Below are positions 1 through 7,170 of a stretch of DNA of 42,284 nt, one piece after another (within the stretch, counting starts at the first letter, position 1; each line of letters starts with the position of its first letter). Below the pieces are notes generated by a model. The model was not told the origin of the DNA and did not search any database. It saw nothing but the letters and a program-made list of their open reading frames with translations. A program made the translations under genes and the position numbers. Source of the stretch: DATHRK01 sp035513295 (GTDB lineage Bacteria; Gemmatimonadota; Gemmatimonadetes; Longimicrobiales; RSA9); contig DATKCH010000072.1 in the NCBI GenBank assembly GCA_035513295.1, positions 1-42,284 of the forward strand, read 5' to 3'.

Positions 1-33
1 CTGTTGTGTGTTGCTCCTCTTACCTTTGTCCAT
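1..33 (-). CDS. Possible 5' end of a gene leaving the window (11 codons)
   Basis: On the minus strand an ATG at 33-31 opens a frame that runs off the left edge without a stop and would begin MDKGKRSNTQQ. A G-rich stretch precedes the ATG. The lysine- and serine-rich, hydrophilic start is compatible with a real N-terminus, and the gene would follow the terminator of the acidic-protein gene on the same strand. Only 11 codons are visible, so no function can be given and the call may be wrong. Confidence 0.25.
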   Translation of the reverse strand, partial: MDKGKRSNTQQ

Positions 34-199
34 CCCCGACGCCTGCTGCTCCCGGCGCCAACCCCGGAGGAAGGTACACCCCCGGGTCGAGGACCCTCTC
101 TCTCCTCTCACACCCCTGTTGTCAAATAGCCTGCCTCGCCCTGAAACGTGGCGAGCTTGGGAGGATAGCGAAACCCACCGTCTCCGTCAACCTGACGGG

Positions 200-239
200 C
201 CGGTGGGTAGTGGGTCAGTTTTGACCCACTACCGGCCGG
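200..239. repeat. Long imperfect inverted repeat with a perfect 12-bp core
   Basis: Arms 200-217 and 222-239 are inverted copies differing at two positions, separated by 4 bases. The inner 12 bp (GGTAGTGGGTCA at 206-217 and TGACCCACTACC at 222-233) match perfectly. No T run follows on either strand, so it is not a standard intrinsic terminator. It lies between the acidic-gene terminator and the possible gene start at 33. It could be an operator, a bidirectional stop or a small mobile palindrome. Confidence 0.6.
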
Positions 240-275
240 TGCGAGAGCGTCGGTCGATGTGGCCGGGCCGCGGAC

Positions 276-315
276 AAAAAAGGGCGCCGGACGCTCATCT
301 CCGCGTCCGGCGCCC
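276..315 (-). terminator. Intrinsic terminator of the acidic-protein gene
   Basis: Read on the minus strand, GGGCGCCGGACG pairs perfectly with CGTCCGGCGCCC (304-315 with 282-293, 10-base loop) and is followed at once by six T residues (complement of 276-281). It begins about 55 bases past the stop codon of the acidic protein and is one of the two strongest terminators in the window. Confidence 0.88.
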
Positions 316-369
316 GATGTCCACGCCTCGATTTTCGATCAGGCGCTCATGCGCTCCGAGCGCCCGAGC

Positions 370-642
370 TCAGTCGTCGTCCCAGCTCCGGCCTGGACGG
401 CCCTTGCTCTCCGCGACGTCGTCGTCGACCTCCTCCTCCCAACTCTCCTCCCAGTCGTCGCCGTCGTCATCCTCGTCATCCCAGTCCTCGTCGTCCTCGT
501 CGTCGTCGTCGTCGTCCTCCTCCTCCTCCCACTCCTCGTCGTCCTCCCACTCATCATCCTGGGCAACGACCGGATCGAACTCCTCCTGGGCAACGACCGG
601 ATCGAACTCCTCGACTTCCGGTCCCACGAACAGCTCCACCAT
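370..642 (-). CDS. Small, extremely acidic protein of unknown function (90 aa)
   Basis: About 51 of 90 residues are Asp or Glu, mostly in one run from residue 29 to 75 broken by regularly placed tryptophans. The N-terminus carries the nine-residue unit EEFDPVVAQ twice in tandem, and a short basic stretch (SKGRPGR) precedes the final WDDD. There is no signal peptide or membrane segment. The start at 642 is chosen because GGAGG lies 7 bases upstream; an earlier in-frame ATG at 759 would fall only a few bases from the predicted transcription start. The gene stands alone, with a near-consensus promoter (773-800) and a strong terminator (276-315), which suggests high expression. I recognise no family. 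Its composition would suit cation binding, DNA mimicry or a charged disordered tail protein, but this is speculation. The composition makes the DNA a near-triplet repeat. Confidence 0.72.
   Translation of the reverse strand: MVELFVGPEVEEFDPVVAQEEFDPVVAQDDEWEDDEEWEEEEDDDDDDEDDEDWDDEDDDGDDWEESWEEEVDDDVAESKGRPGRSWDDD
559..612. repeat. Perfect 27-bp tandem duplication inside the acidic gene
   Basis: Bases 559-585 and 586-612 are identical, with no bases between. The unit is nine codons long and in frame, so it simply duplicates EEFDPVVAQ near the N-terminus of the acidic protein. Absence of any silent difference between copies points to a recent duplication or to ongoing copy-number change. Confidence 0.9.
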
Positions 643-772
643 CGAATGACCTCCGCGTAGCCGAAAGCCCGTCCGTCGACGGGTGCGAACCAGGGGGACC
701 GAGACGACGCCGCCGACATCACTGGGAGGCCCGCACGGCGCGAAAGAACGGCCCATCACGGTATTGGCCGAA

Positions 773-800
773 AAGCTACCCCGGGCGCTCCGGCTGTCAA
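773..800 (-). promoter_or_regulatory. Sigma-70-type promoter of the acidic-protein gene
   Basis: On the minus strand a perfect -35 TTGACA (complement of 795-800) is followed after 16 bp by TAGCTT (complement of 773-778). Transcription would start near 766, giving a leader of about 120 bases before the ATG at 642. The leader holds a small hairpin (arms 668-673 and 678-683). It also lies just past the stop codon of typA. Confidence 0.65.
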
Positions 801-822
801 GAAAAATCTTTGCTTCGGCCCG

Positions 823-2685
823 CTAACCCGCGCGGCGCGAGGCCTTCTTCCGCTCGTGCGCCTTCAGATGCCTCTTCCGTAGCCTCACGGCGTCCGGCGT
901 CACCTCCACCAGCTCGCCCTCGGCGATCCATTCCAGCGCGGACTCCAGCGTGACCTGACGGGGCGGCTCCAGGAGGATGTTCTCGTCCGAACCGGCGGCG
1001 CGCATGTTCGTCAGCTTCTTTCCCTTCGCGACGTTCACATCCATGTCGCCCGCGCGCGCGGTCTCCCCGACGATCATGCCTTCGTACGTCGGGACGCCGG
1101 GAGCGACGAACAGGGTGCCGCGCTCCTGCAGGTTGAACAGCGCGTACGCGATCGAGGTCCCGTCCGTCATCGACACCATCGCGCCGCGCTCGCGGGACCG
1201 GATCCCCCCGGCCCAGGGCCCGTATTCCAGGAAGCGGTGATGCAGGACGCCATCGCCGCGGGTGTCCGTGAGGAACTCGCTCCGATAGCCGAACAGCCCC
1301 CTGGCCGGCACCCGGAAGACCAGCCTCGTCAGCCCTGCCCGCCCGACCCCGGACGCGCCCGCGCTTTCCATCTCGCGCATCTCGCCGCGGCGCTGGCCGA
1401 GCCCCTCGATGACCACCCCCACGTAGGCCTCCGGGACGTCCACGAGCACCTCCTCGTACGGCTCGAGCCGCTCACCGTCCGGCCCCACGCGCGTGATGAT
1501 CCGTGGCCGGGACACCGCGAACTCGTACCCCTCGCGCCGCATGGTCTCCATGAGGATGGTGAGGTGCAGCTCGCCGCGGCCGGACACCGTGTAGGCATCC
1601 CCCGCGGGGGCGTCGTCGACGCGCATGGCGACGTTCCGCTCGAGCTCCCTGTGCAGGCGCTCGCGCACCTGACGGCTGGTCACGTACTTGCCGCTGCGAC
1701 CGGCGAAGGGAGAAGTGTTGACCATGAAGTCCACCGAAATCGTGGGTTCTTCCACCGCGATCCCCGCCAGCGCCTCCTGCCGCCCGGGGTCGGTCACCGT
1801 CGCGCCGATCTCGACGCCTTCCAGGCCGGCGAGGGCGACGATTTCCCCGGCCGCGGCCTCGGGAACCTCGAGCCGGTCGAGGCCCTCGAACGCGAACAGC
1901 TTCGCGACCTTGCCGCGCGTCGCCTCGGGCGCGCCGTCCGCCTCCGCGTCCGGCTCGCCGTCCGGCCGGGGCTGCAGCAACGCTATCGCGTCCCCGACGC
2001 GAACGCGCCCGCGTTCGATGCGGCCGATCGCGAGCCGGCCCAGGTACGGCGAGTGGTCGATGGTGGAGACCAGCAACTGGAAGGGCCCTTCGGCCTCCCC
2101 CGGCGGTGGGGGGACGGCGTCCACGATGGTCTCGAACAGTGGCCGCAGGTCCACCCGCTCCGCGTCCGCCTCACGGACCGCCCAGCCCTCCCGAGCGGAC
2201 GCGTACAGGAAGGGCGAGTCGAGCTGGGACCCCGCCGCCTCCAGCTCCATGAACAGCTCGAGAACCTCGTCGTGAACCTCCAGCGGGCGCGCGTCCGGCC
2301 GGTCGGCCTTGTTGATCACGACCACCGGCTGCAGCCCGAGCGCGAGCGCCTTGCGCGTGACGAACCGGGTCTGCGGCATGGGCCCCTCAAACGCGTCGAC
2401 CAGAAGCAGGACGCCATCCACCATGCGCAGGATGCGCTCGACCTCGCCGCCGAAGTCCGCGTGCCCGGGAGTGTCGACGATGTTGATGCGCGTGCCGCAC
2501 CAGCGCACGGCGGTGTTCTTGGAGAGAATCGTGATGCCCCGCTCGCGCTCCAGCGGATTGGAGTCCATGACGCGGTCGGCCACCGCCTGGTTCTCGCGGA
2601 ACGCGCCGGCCTGACGGAGCATCTGATCCACCAGGGTAGTCTTGCCGTGGTCGACGTGCGCGATGATGGCGATGTTGCGAATCAT
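823..2685 (-). CDS. typA: Ribosome-associated translational GTPase TypA/BipA
   Basis: TypA is an EF-G-like GTPase that binds the ribosome and supports growth under stress and in the cold. All G motifs are visible near the N-terminus: AHVDHGKTT (residues 9-17), RERGITI, DTPGHADFGGEVER, NKAD and a late SARE element, followed by the EF-G-like domains and the BipA C-terminal region. At 620 residues it has the usual family length. The start at 2685 (MIRNIAIIAHVDHG) is the standard TypA start; the frame is open further upstream to 2754, but that extension would run through a 12-bp hairpin and is low-complexity, so I left it out. It lies downstream of the small lipoprotein genes on the same strand, with no obvious promoter of its own in the 95-base gap. 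Confidence 0.96.
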   Translation of the reverse strand: MIRNIAIIAHVDHGKTTLVDQMLRQAGAFRENQAVADRVMDSNPLERERGITILSKNTAVRWCGTRINIVDTPGHADFGGEVERILRMVDGVLLLVDAFEGPMPQTRFVTRKALALGLQPVVVINKADRPDARPLEVHDEVLELFMELEAAGSQLDSPFLYASAREGWAVREADAERVDLRPLFETIVDAVPPPPGEAEGPFQLLVSTIDHSPYLGRLAIGRIERGRVRVGDAIALLQPRPDGEPDAEADGAPEATRGKVAKLFAFEGLDRLEVPEAAAGEIVALAGLEGVEIGATVTDPGRQEALAGIAVEEPTISVDFMVNTSPFAGRSGKYVTSRQVRERLHRELERNVAMRVDDAPAGDAYTVSGRGELHLTILMETMRREGYEFAVSRPRIITRVGPDGERLEPYEEVLVDVPEAYVGVVIEGLGQRRGEMREMESAGASGVGRAGLTRLVFRVPARGLFGYRSEFLTDTRGDGVLHHRFLEYGPWAGGIRSRERGAMVSMTDGTSIAYALFNLQERGTLFVAPGVPTYEGMIVGETARAGDMDVNVAKGKKLTNMRAAGSDENILLEPPRQVTLESALEWIAEGELVEVTPDAVRLRKRHLKAHERKKASRRAG

Positions 2686-2720
2686 GGGTCGGGCGCTGCT
2701 GGGGCTGCCGGATGCGGCGA

Positions 2721-2750
2721 CGCGCCGTCCGGTTGCGTCCGGACGGCGCG
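2721..2750 (-). terminator. Hairpin between the first lipoprotein gene and typA
   Basis: CGCGCCGTCCGG (2721-2732) and CCGGACGGCGCG (2739-2750) form a perfect 12-bp stem with a 6-base loop, 30 bases past the lipoprotein stop and 36 bases before the typA start. No T run follows, so it may be a weak or factor-assisted terminator, or an mRNA-stabilising element between the two genes. Confidence 0.45.
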
Positions 2751-2780
2751 CCACTTACCCGGTGCAAAGCGGCGGGGTCC

Positions 2781-3254
2781 CTACATGCCCCCCACGGCAT
2801 CCTCGGCGTGGTCGCCGACCCAGGTCCAGACCAGGCGTTCCGGAACGTCGTCGCACGCGGCTTCGATCTTGGTCTGGGTGATGGAGGTCTCCGTGGGCGT
2901 GGAGCGGAAGCGCGCCTCCGTGCCCGCGCAGGCCCCCGTCTCGTAGGTGACCAGGAGTTCCTCTCCGATCCACGCCGACGTGCCCGACGAGAATGGCGCG
3001 CCGTTGGCGGTCACGTCCCACGATCCGTCCTCCCGCAGGTTCAGCTCGTGGGCGTCGCCCGGCTGCAAGTCGTCGCCGAAGCCGCCCTCGACATCGCTCA
3101 GCGTGTACATGCCGGGAGTGGCGATGGGGGTCGCCGGGGCCAGGTCGTCCGCGCCGGTCGTCGTCGGCGCCGCGTCGTCGTCCACGTCGGCATCACGGGC
3201 GCACGCGGCCAGCGGGAACAGCGCGACCAGAGCCAGCAACAGGGTGTTTTTCAT
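2781..3254 (-). CDS. Small lipoprotein, member A of a local three-gene family
   Basis: The 157-residue product starts MKNTLLLALVALFPLAAC, a signal peptide with lipobox LAAC, so it is probably anchored in an outer or inner membrane facing the periplasm. After an acidic linker comes a compact domain with G-x-YTL, EGG, LNL, an NG turn, an ETGACAG segment and a second late cysteine (IEAAC). The same order of motifs occurs in the next gene upstream (3468-3962). The start is fixed by GAGGAG 6 bases before the ATG; the frame stays open upstream to 3308 without a plausible site. Function is unknown. The paired cysteines could form a disulfide; the beta-rich pattern suggests a small barrel or sandwich, but this is a guess. 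Confidence 0.85.
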   Translation of the reverse strand: MKNTLLLALVALFPLAACARDADVDDDAAPTTTGADDLAPATPIATPGMYTLSDVEGGFGDDLQPGDAHELNLREDGSWDVTANGAPFSSGTSAWIGEELLVTYETGACAGTEARFRSTPTETSITQTKIEAACDDVPERLVWTWVGDHAEDAVGGM

Positions 3255-3373
3255 TCTGAGCTCCTCGTCAGGGTCGGGGTCGGCGTCGTCACAGGCACGA
3301 GCACGCAAAGGGCAGGCCTATCGGGTCACTTTTCGCTGCGGCCACGCGATCCGGCGGATCGGATCGTCTCACG

Positions 3374-3405
3374 AAAAAAGGGGCGGGTGGAAGTCCACCC
3401 GCCCC
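3374..3405 (-). terminator. Intrinsic terminator of the second lipoprotein gene
   Basis: On the minus strand GGGGCGGGTGGA pairs with TCCACCCGCCCC (arms 3394-3405 and 3380-3391, minimal loop) and six T residues follow (complement of 3374-3379). It starts about 60 bases past the stop at 3468 and separates lipoprotein B from lipoprotein A, so each is probably its own transcript. Confidence 0.87.
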
Positions 3406-3467
3406 CACCCCCGGGCGCCCGCCTACAGTGAGGGCCGGCCGCCCGACGCAAGCCGAAGACGGGCGAA

Positions 3468-3962
3468 CTACATGTCGCCGCCATCTTCCATGGCGTCGTG
3501 GTCTTCCATCACGTCACCGGCCATGGCGTACTCCGAATGCGTCACGGCCAGCTCGCAGCTGGACTCGACCAGGTCCATGGTGAAGCCGGCGTCGCCCACG
3601 TCGAGGTCGTAGACGCCCTCGTGGCCGGCGCAATCTCCGGTCTCCCACATTACGCGCACGCGACCCTCTTCGGCGACCCAGCCGCCTTCGGCCATCGCCT
3701 CGCCGTTCACGGCGAACGTCCAAGTGGATTCTTCGAGGTTCAGGACCGTTACGTCACTTTCGGCGTACACGGTCTCCGGATTGCCGCCCTCGATCGCGAC
3801 CAGCGTGTAGTCGCCGAGCGCGGGGAGCGTCATGGCCATGTCGTCGGCCGTTTCTTCGAAGGACTCTTCCAGCGCGGCGTCCGCGTCCGCGGTCTCGGGC
3901 GCGGTGTCGCACGCGGACATGCCGAAAGCGGCGACCAAAGCTAGCATCCAGAACTTCTTCAT
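3468..3962 (-). CDS. Small lipoprotein, member B of a local three-gene family
   Basis: The 164-residue product begins MKKFWMLALVAAFGMSAC, with lipobox MSAC. A strong Shine-Dalgarno AGGAGG sits 7 bases before the ATG. An acidic, Met/Asp/Glu-rich linker (residues about 20-46) leads to GDYTLVAIEGG, LNLEESTW, a VNG turn, GWVAEEGRVRV, WETGDCAG and a second cysteine (ESSC), matching member A motif by motif. The tail is rich in Met, Asp and His (EDHDAMEDGGDM), which could bind a metal ion. It has its own terminator downstream. I do not recognise a named family. Together with A and C it looks like a local expansion of a secreted, lipid-anchored domain. Confidence 0.87.
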   Translation of the reverse strand: MKKFWMLALVAAFGMSACDTAPETADADAALEESFEETADDMAMTLPALGDYTLVAIEGGNPETVYAESDVTVLNLEESTWTFAVNGEAMAEGGWVAEEGRVRVMWETGDCAGHEGVYDLDVGDAGFTMDLVESSCELAVTHSEYAMAGDVMEDHDAMEDGGDM

Positions 3963-4039
3963 TCCCGACCTCCTGAGAGAGAGCGCTTGCTGGTGCGGCG
4001 GGGAAAGATCGGGGAAAGCCGTATTCGCCGCAACGGGGG

Positions 4040-4435
4040 CTACCTGCGCTGCAGGACGAACCGCGTGCGGGACTGCAGGAGCGCGGGACAACGCCCGTCG
4101 AAGAAATGGATCGCGAGCCGTTCGTCTCTCCAGGCCCACGTCCAGAAGCTCATCAGGCCGGCGCATTGCCCGCCCTCGGGGACCATCGATATGCGATTGC
4201 CGGTGCTTCGATAGCTTCCGCGTTCCAGCTCGCGGCCGTTCCGCCTCAGGACGTACCCGAACCCGTCGAACTCCAGGCGGATTTCCGTGGGCGGGTCGAT
4301 CGGGTCGATGATGATGTAGTCGCCGACGGGCGGCCCCCCCACGACCCGCACATCTCCGTCGCCTCGGGCCGAGGCGCACCCCGCGCCGACCAGCGCGAGG
4401 ACCAGCATCAAGGGACGGGACGGAGGCATCTTCAT
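4040..4435 (-). CDS. Small lipoprotein, divergent member C of the local family
   Basis: The 131-residue product starts MKMPPSRPLMLVLALVGAGC, with lipobox GAGC. The mature part is short: GDYIIIDP, a GFGYVLRRNGRELERGSY strand-turn-strand, a GGQCAG segment and a late DGRC cysteine. Motif order (GDY, NG turn, CAG, late Cys) matches members A and B, but overall similarity is lower and the charge is basic at the C-terminus. It lies immediately upstream of member B on the same strand. Function unknown; relationship to A and B is by eye and would need an alignment to confirm. Confidence 0.75.
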   Translation of the reverse strand: MKMPPSRPLMLVLALVGAGCASARGDGDVRVVGGPPVGDYIIIDPIDPPTEIRLEFDGFGYVLRRNGRELERGSYRSTGNRISMVPEGGQCAGLMSFWTWAWRDERLAIHFFDGRCPALLQSRTRFVLQRR

Positions 4436-4443
4436 ACGTTTTC

Positions 4444-4468
4444 CCGGACCGCGGCCGCGATCGTCCGG
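4444..4468 (-). terminator. Hairpin after the yjbQ-family gene
   Basis: CCGGAC (4444-4449) and GTCCGG (4463-4468) flank a self-complementary CGCGGCCGCG core. It lies just past the stop of the YjbQ gene at 4474. No T run follows, so termination strength is doubtful. Confidence 0.3.
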
Positions 4469-4473
4469 TCAGT

Positions 4474-4875
4474 CTATTCCGTTTCGAACACGCGCACCAC
4501 CAGGGTACGCTCGCGCGGCCCGTCCCACTCCGCCAGGAACACGCGCTGCCACGTTCCCAGAAGTATCGCCCCGTCCTCGACGATCAGCGCCATGCCGGGC
4601 CCGAACAGGGATGTCTTCACGTGCGCGTCCGAATTCCCCTCCGCGTGCAAGTAGTCTCCCTGGCGGGGCGCAAGGCCCGCCAGCGCGACGACCAGGTCGC
4701 GGGCCACGTCGGGGTCGGCGCCCTCGTTCACGGTCACGGAGCAGGTCGTGTGGAGGCTCCAGATGTAGGCGAGCCCCTCCCCGACGCCGGACCTCCTCAC
4801 GGCCGCGTTGACTTCCTCGGTGATGTCGACGAGTTCCTCGCGCTCGCGCGTGCGCAAGCGTATGCGATCTGCCAT
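4474..4875 (-). CDS. yjbQ: YjbQ/UPF0047 family protein
   Basis: This 133-residue protein matches the UPF0047 (YjbQ) family, often named secondary thiamine-phosphate synthase because some members show weak activity of that kind; the true cellular role is unsettled. Visible family motifs are SLHTTCSVTVNEG near residue 42, the HAEGNSDAHVK segment with conserved histidines likely to bind a metal, and GTWQRVFLAEWDGPRER near the C-terminus. Length is typical and there is no signal peptide. It starts 10 bases after the stop of the CDF exporter on the same strand, so the two are probably co-transcribed. A hairpin follows the stop. Confidence 0.9.
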   Translation of the reverse strand: MADRIRLRTREREELVDITEEVNAAVRRSGVGEGLAYIWSLHTTCSVTVNEGADPDVARDLVVALAGLAPRQGDYLHAEGNSDAHVKTSLFGPGMALIVEDGAILLGTWQRVFLAEWDGPRERTLVVRVFETE

Positions 4876-4885
4876 CAGCGACCTG

Positions 4886-5842
4886 CTAGGGCTGAAGGTG
4901 GCTTTGACCCGGCGTGGGCGCCGGCTCCCCTATCTGGTAGAGATCCTGCCGCTCGATCTGCACGGTGACGTGCCGGATGGCGAACCTGCGCTCCATGCAA
5001 TCGCGGATCTGGTCGAGGACGGTCTGGTTGACGGCGGGATCCGCGACGACGGCGTGGGCGCTGAGGGCGACGTACCGGCTCGTGAGGGTCCAGACGTGCA
5101 GGTCGTGGACGTCCTGGACCGCGGGCAGTTCGATCATGGCCGCTCGAACCGCGCCGAGGTCGATGTGTGCCGGGACCGCCTCCAGCAGAACGTCGACGGA
5201 CTCGCGCACGAGGATCCATGCGCTGCGCAGTATCAGCACCGCCACGAGCACCGAGATGATCGCGTCCGCGGGCCACCAGCCGGTCAGGAGCACCACCAGC
5301 GCGGCGGCGATCGCGCCCACCGACCCGAGCAGGTCGCCGAGCACGTGGAGGTAGGCGCCGCGTACGTTCAGGCTCTCGTGGGCGGCGCCGTGGAGGAGCC
5401 AGGCGGCGATCAGGTTCACCATCAGGCCCAGCGACGCCACCGCGAGCATCAGCCCGCCCTCGATGGGCTCGGGCACCCGGAAGCGGCGCCAGGCCTCCAA
5501 CACGATGAGCCCCGCGATCACCAGGAGCGCCGCGCCGTTGATCAGCGCGGCGAGGATCTCGAGTCGATAATAGCCGAACGTCTTCTCGTCGTTCGCCGGC
5601 AGTCGCGCGAAGTGGATCGCGAAGAGCGAGAGCGCGATCGCCCCGGCGTCGGTGAGCATGTGGCCCGCGTCGGCGAGCAGCGCCAGGGAGTTGGACAGGA
5701 CGCCGCCGACGACCTCGGCGACCATGAAGGTGGCGGTGAGGGCGAGCACCACACGGAGCCGACGCGGACCGACGTAGTGCTCGTCGGCGTGCGAGTGACC
5801 GTGGCCGGAGCCAGGCGCCCGGTCGAGCCCTGAGTTCCCCAT
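4886..5842 (-). CDS. Cation diffusion facilitator (zinc-type) exporter
   Basis: A 318-residue CDF-family membrane protein that exchanges protons for divalent cations across the inner membrane. It has six predicted helices. The two metal-site pairs are D58/H61/D65 in ADAGHMLTD and H166/D170 in HVLGD; this HD-HD arrangement is that of zinc-transporting members such as CzcD, ZitB and YiiP. A His-rich N-terminus (GHGHSHADEH) and a cytoplasmic C-terminal domain with VHDLHVWTL are also typical. The start at 5842 puts the His-rich tail first; the frame remains open upstream to 6103 but that stretch overlaps the divergent gene at 5994. The yjbQ-family gene follows 10 bases downstream. Confidence 0.94.
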   Translation of the reverse strand: MGNSGLDRAPGSGHGHSHADEHYVGPRRLRVVLALTATFMVAEVVGGVLSNSLALLADAGHMLTDAGAIALSLFAIHFARLPANDEKTFGYYRLEILAALINGAALLVIAGLIVLEAWRRFRVPEPIEGGLMLAVASLGLMVNLIAAWLLHGAAHESLNVRGAYLHVLGDLLGSVGAIAAALVVLLTGWWPADAIISVLVAVLILRSAWILVRESVDVLLEAVPAHIDLGAVRAAMIELPAVQDVHDLHVWTLTSRYVALSAHAVVADPAVNQTVLDQIRDCMERRFAIRHVTVQIERQDLYQIGEPAPTPGQSHLQP

Positions 5843-5993
5843 CGCGAGAGGGTAACGGCGCGCCCCGCCGGGGGCCAAGGCCGCGGCGGCGGAGGCCCGG
5901 CGGAGCACGCGCGGCGCGCCCGGGTATAGTTCGGCCAAGCCGCCGCGCGCTCGCGGCGGAACGGCTCGTCCCGCGAACGCCCCGGGAGCCATC

Positions 5994-7043
5994 ATGCGCC
6001 CACGCAGCGCCGCGCTGGTAGTCAGCGCCCTGTCCGTTCTCGCGTCCTGCGGCATGGACCGCTCCAACGTCGCGTACGGCACTCCGACCAGCATCATCGT
6101 CATCTCGACCGACCAGGTCTGGGAGTCGCTACGCGACTCGCTTCAGACCGCGCTGGAGCCGCTCGTCTTCACGGTCCGGGCGGAACGCGCCTTCAATGTG
6201 ACGCACGTCCGGCCCGACGACCCGCAGACCCGCCAGTTCCGCAAGTTCCGTCAGCTGCTCGTGATCGGCCGGCCCTTGGATTCCTGGGTCGAGCCCGCTC
6301 TGGCGAGGGCGGACGGCGCGCCCGACACGCTGCCGGCGCTCGTGGAGACGGACGACGTGTGGGCGTTGGGCCAACACGTGACCGCGATCGTGCTGGACCC
6401 GGACCAGCCGGCCAGCGGAGGCCTGGCCGTGCTGGATGCCGTACGGCAGGGAGTGGACGAGAGGTTCCGGTTCTTCGTGCTGCAGAAGATGTACGTGAGC
6501 GGGGTGAACGAAGGTCTGGCGGAGCGCCTGCTGCTGGAAGCCGGATTCGCCCTGACGCTGCCTCGCGTCTATCGGGCCGTCCCGGCGGAGGGCGTACACG
6601 TCTTCAAGAACGACCTTCCCGACCCGTCGCAACTGGCGCGCTACGTGCTGATCCAGCAGGTGGAGGGAACGCCCCCCGAGCCGACCGTCGAAGCCCTCGT
6701 GGACTGGCGGGACTCCATCGACGTCCACTACCCCCGACTCATGGTCTCCGTCCGCGAAGATCTGCACCAGGGGACGCTGGAGGACGGCGTATTCGAAGTG
6801 CAGGGCCGATGGGAGACACCACCGCCGGATCCGGATTCCGACGAGGCGTACTATCCCGGCGGCGGCGCCTTCATTTCCCGCCTCGTGCGATGCCCGGACG
6901 ACGACCGCGCGTACCTCCTCGACTCCTGGCTGTACGCCCCCGGCAAGGACAAGCTGGAGTACATCATGCAGCTGCGCACGATCCTGAGCACGTTCCGGTG
7001 CGGGGATGTCGCGGCCGGACGAACGGGCGTGGCCCTGCGCTGA
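5994..7043 (+). CDS. DUF4837-family lipoprotein
   Basis: The 349-residue product starts with a signal peptide ending in lipobox LASC (residues about 16-19), so it is probably lipid-anchored. The mature protein follows the DUF4837 pattern I know from Bacteroidota and Gemmatimonadota: a GTPTSIIVIS strand, a long mixed domain with TRQFRKFRQLLVIG, a RFRFFVLQKMY segment, and a C-terminal GAFISRLVRCPDDDRAYLLDSWLYAPG stretch. Family function is unknown. GGGAG lies 5 bases before the ATG. It is followed after 127 bases by the lytic transglycosylase gene on the same strand, so a link to the cell envelope is possible. The family call is from recalled pattern, not from a search. Confidence 0.8.
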   Translation: MRPRSAALVVSALSVLASCGMDRSNVAYGTPTSIIVISTDQVWESLRDSLQTALEPLVFTVRAERAFNVTHVRPDDPQTRQFRKFRQLLVIGRPLDSWVEPALARADGAPDTLPALVETDDVWALGQHVTAIVLDPDQPASGGLAVLDAVRQGVDERFRFFVLQKMYVSGVNEGLAERLLLEAGFALTLPRVYRAVPAEGVHVFKNDLPDPSQLARYVLIQQVEGTPPEPTVEALVDWRDSIDVHYPRLMVSVREDLHQGTLEDGVFEVQGRWETPPPDPDSDEAYYPGGGAFISRLVRCPDDDRAYLLDSWLYAPGKDKLEYIMQLRTILSTFRCGDVAAGRTGVALR

Positions 7044-7170
7044 ATCGGCCTCCGCGGGGGCGGCGGCGACCGGGACGACCGGCGCGGTCCTGGCGTGAAG
7101 CTCGCATCGCGGAAATCGCCGGCGCCTTCGAGGCATCCCGGCTAATCAGCGAGGGGGAGCGGATCGATCG

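Noticed and set aside
120..125. TTGACA -35-like box on the minus strand upstream of the possible gene at 33
   Set aside because: The expected -10 position at 16-18 bp holds only GAGAGA, so there is no promoter core.
430..545. GTC/CTC triplet tract as a microsatellite or CRISPR-like repeat
   Set aside because: It is explained by Asp and Glu codons of the acidic protein; there are no regular repeats with unique spacers.
8..649. Plus-strand frame coding a poly-serine protein opposite the acidic gene
   Set aside because: The serine run is the complement of Asp/Glu codons; promoter, Shine-Dalgarno and terminator all belong to the minus strand.
1237..2946. Long plus-strand open frame opposite typA
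   Set aside because: High GC makes long antisense frames common; composition is His/Pro/Arg-rich without any recognisable domain and typA is certain.
5925..5930. TATAGT as a -10 box for the DUF4837 gene
   Set aside because: No -35-like hexamer at 16-18 bp upstream; kept out of the promoter list.
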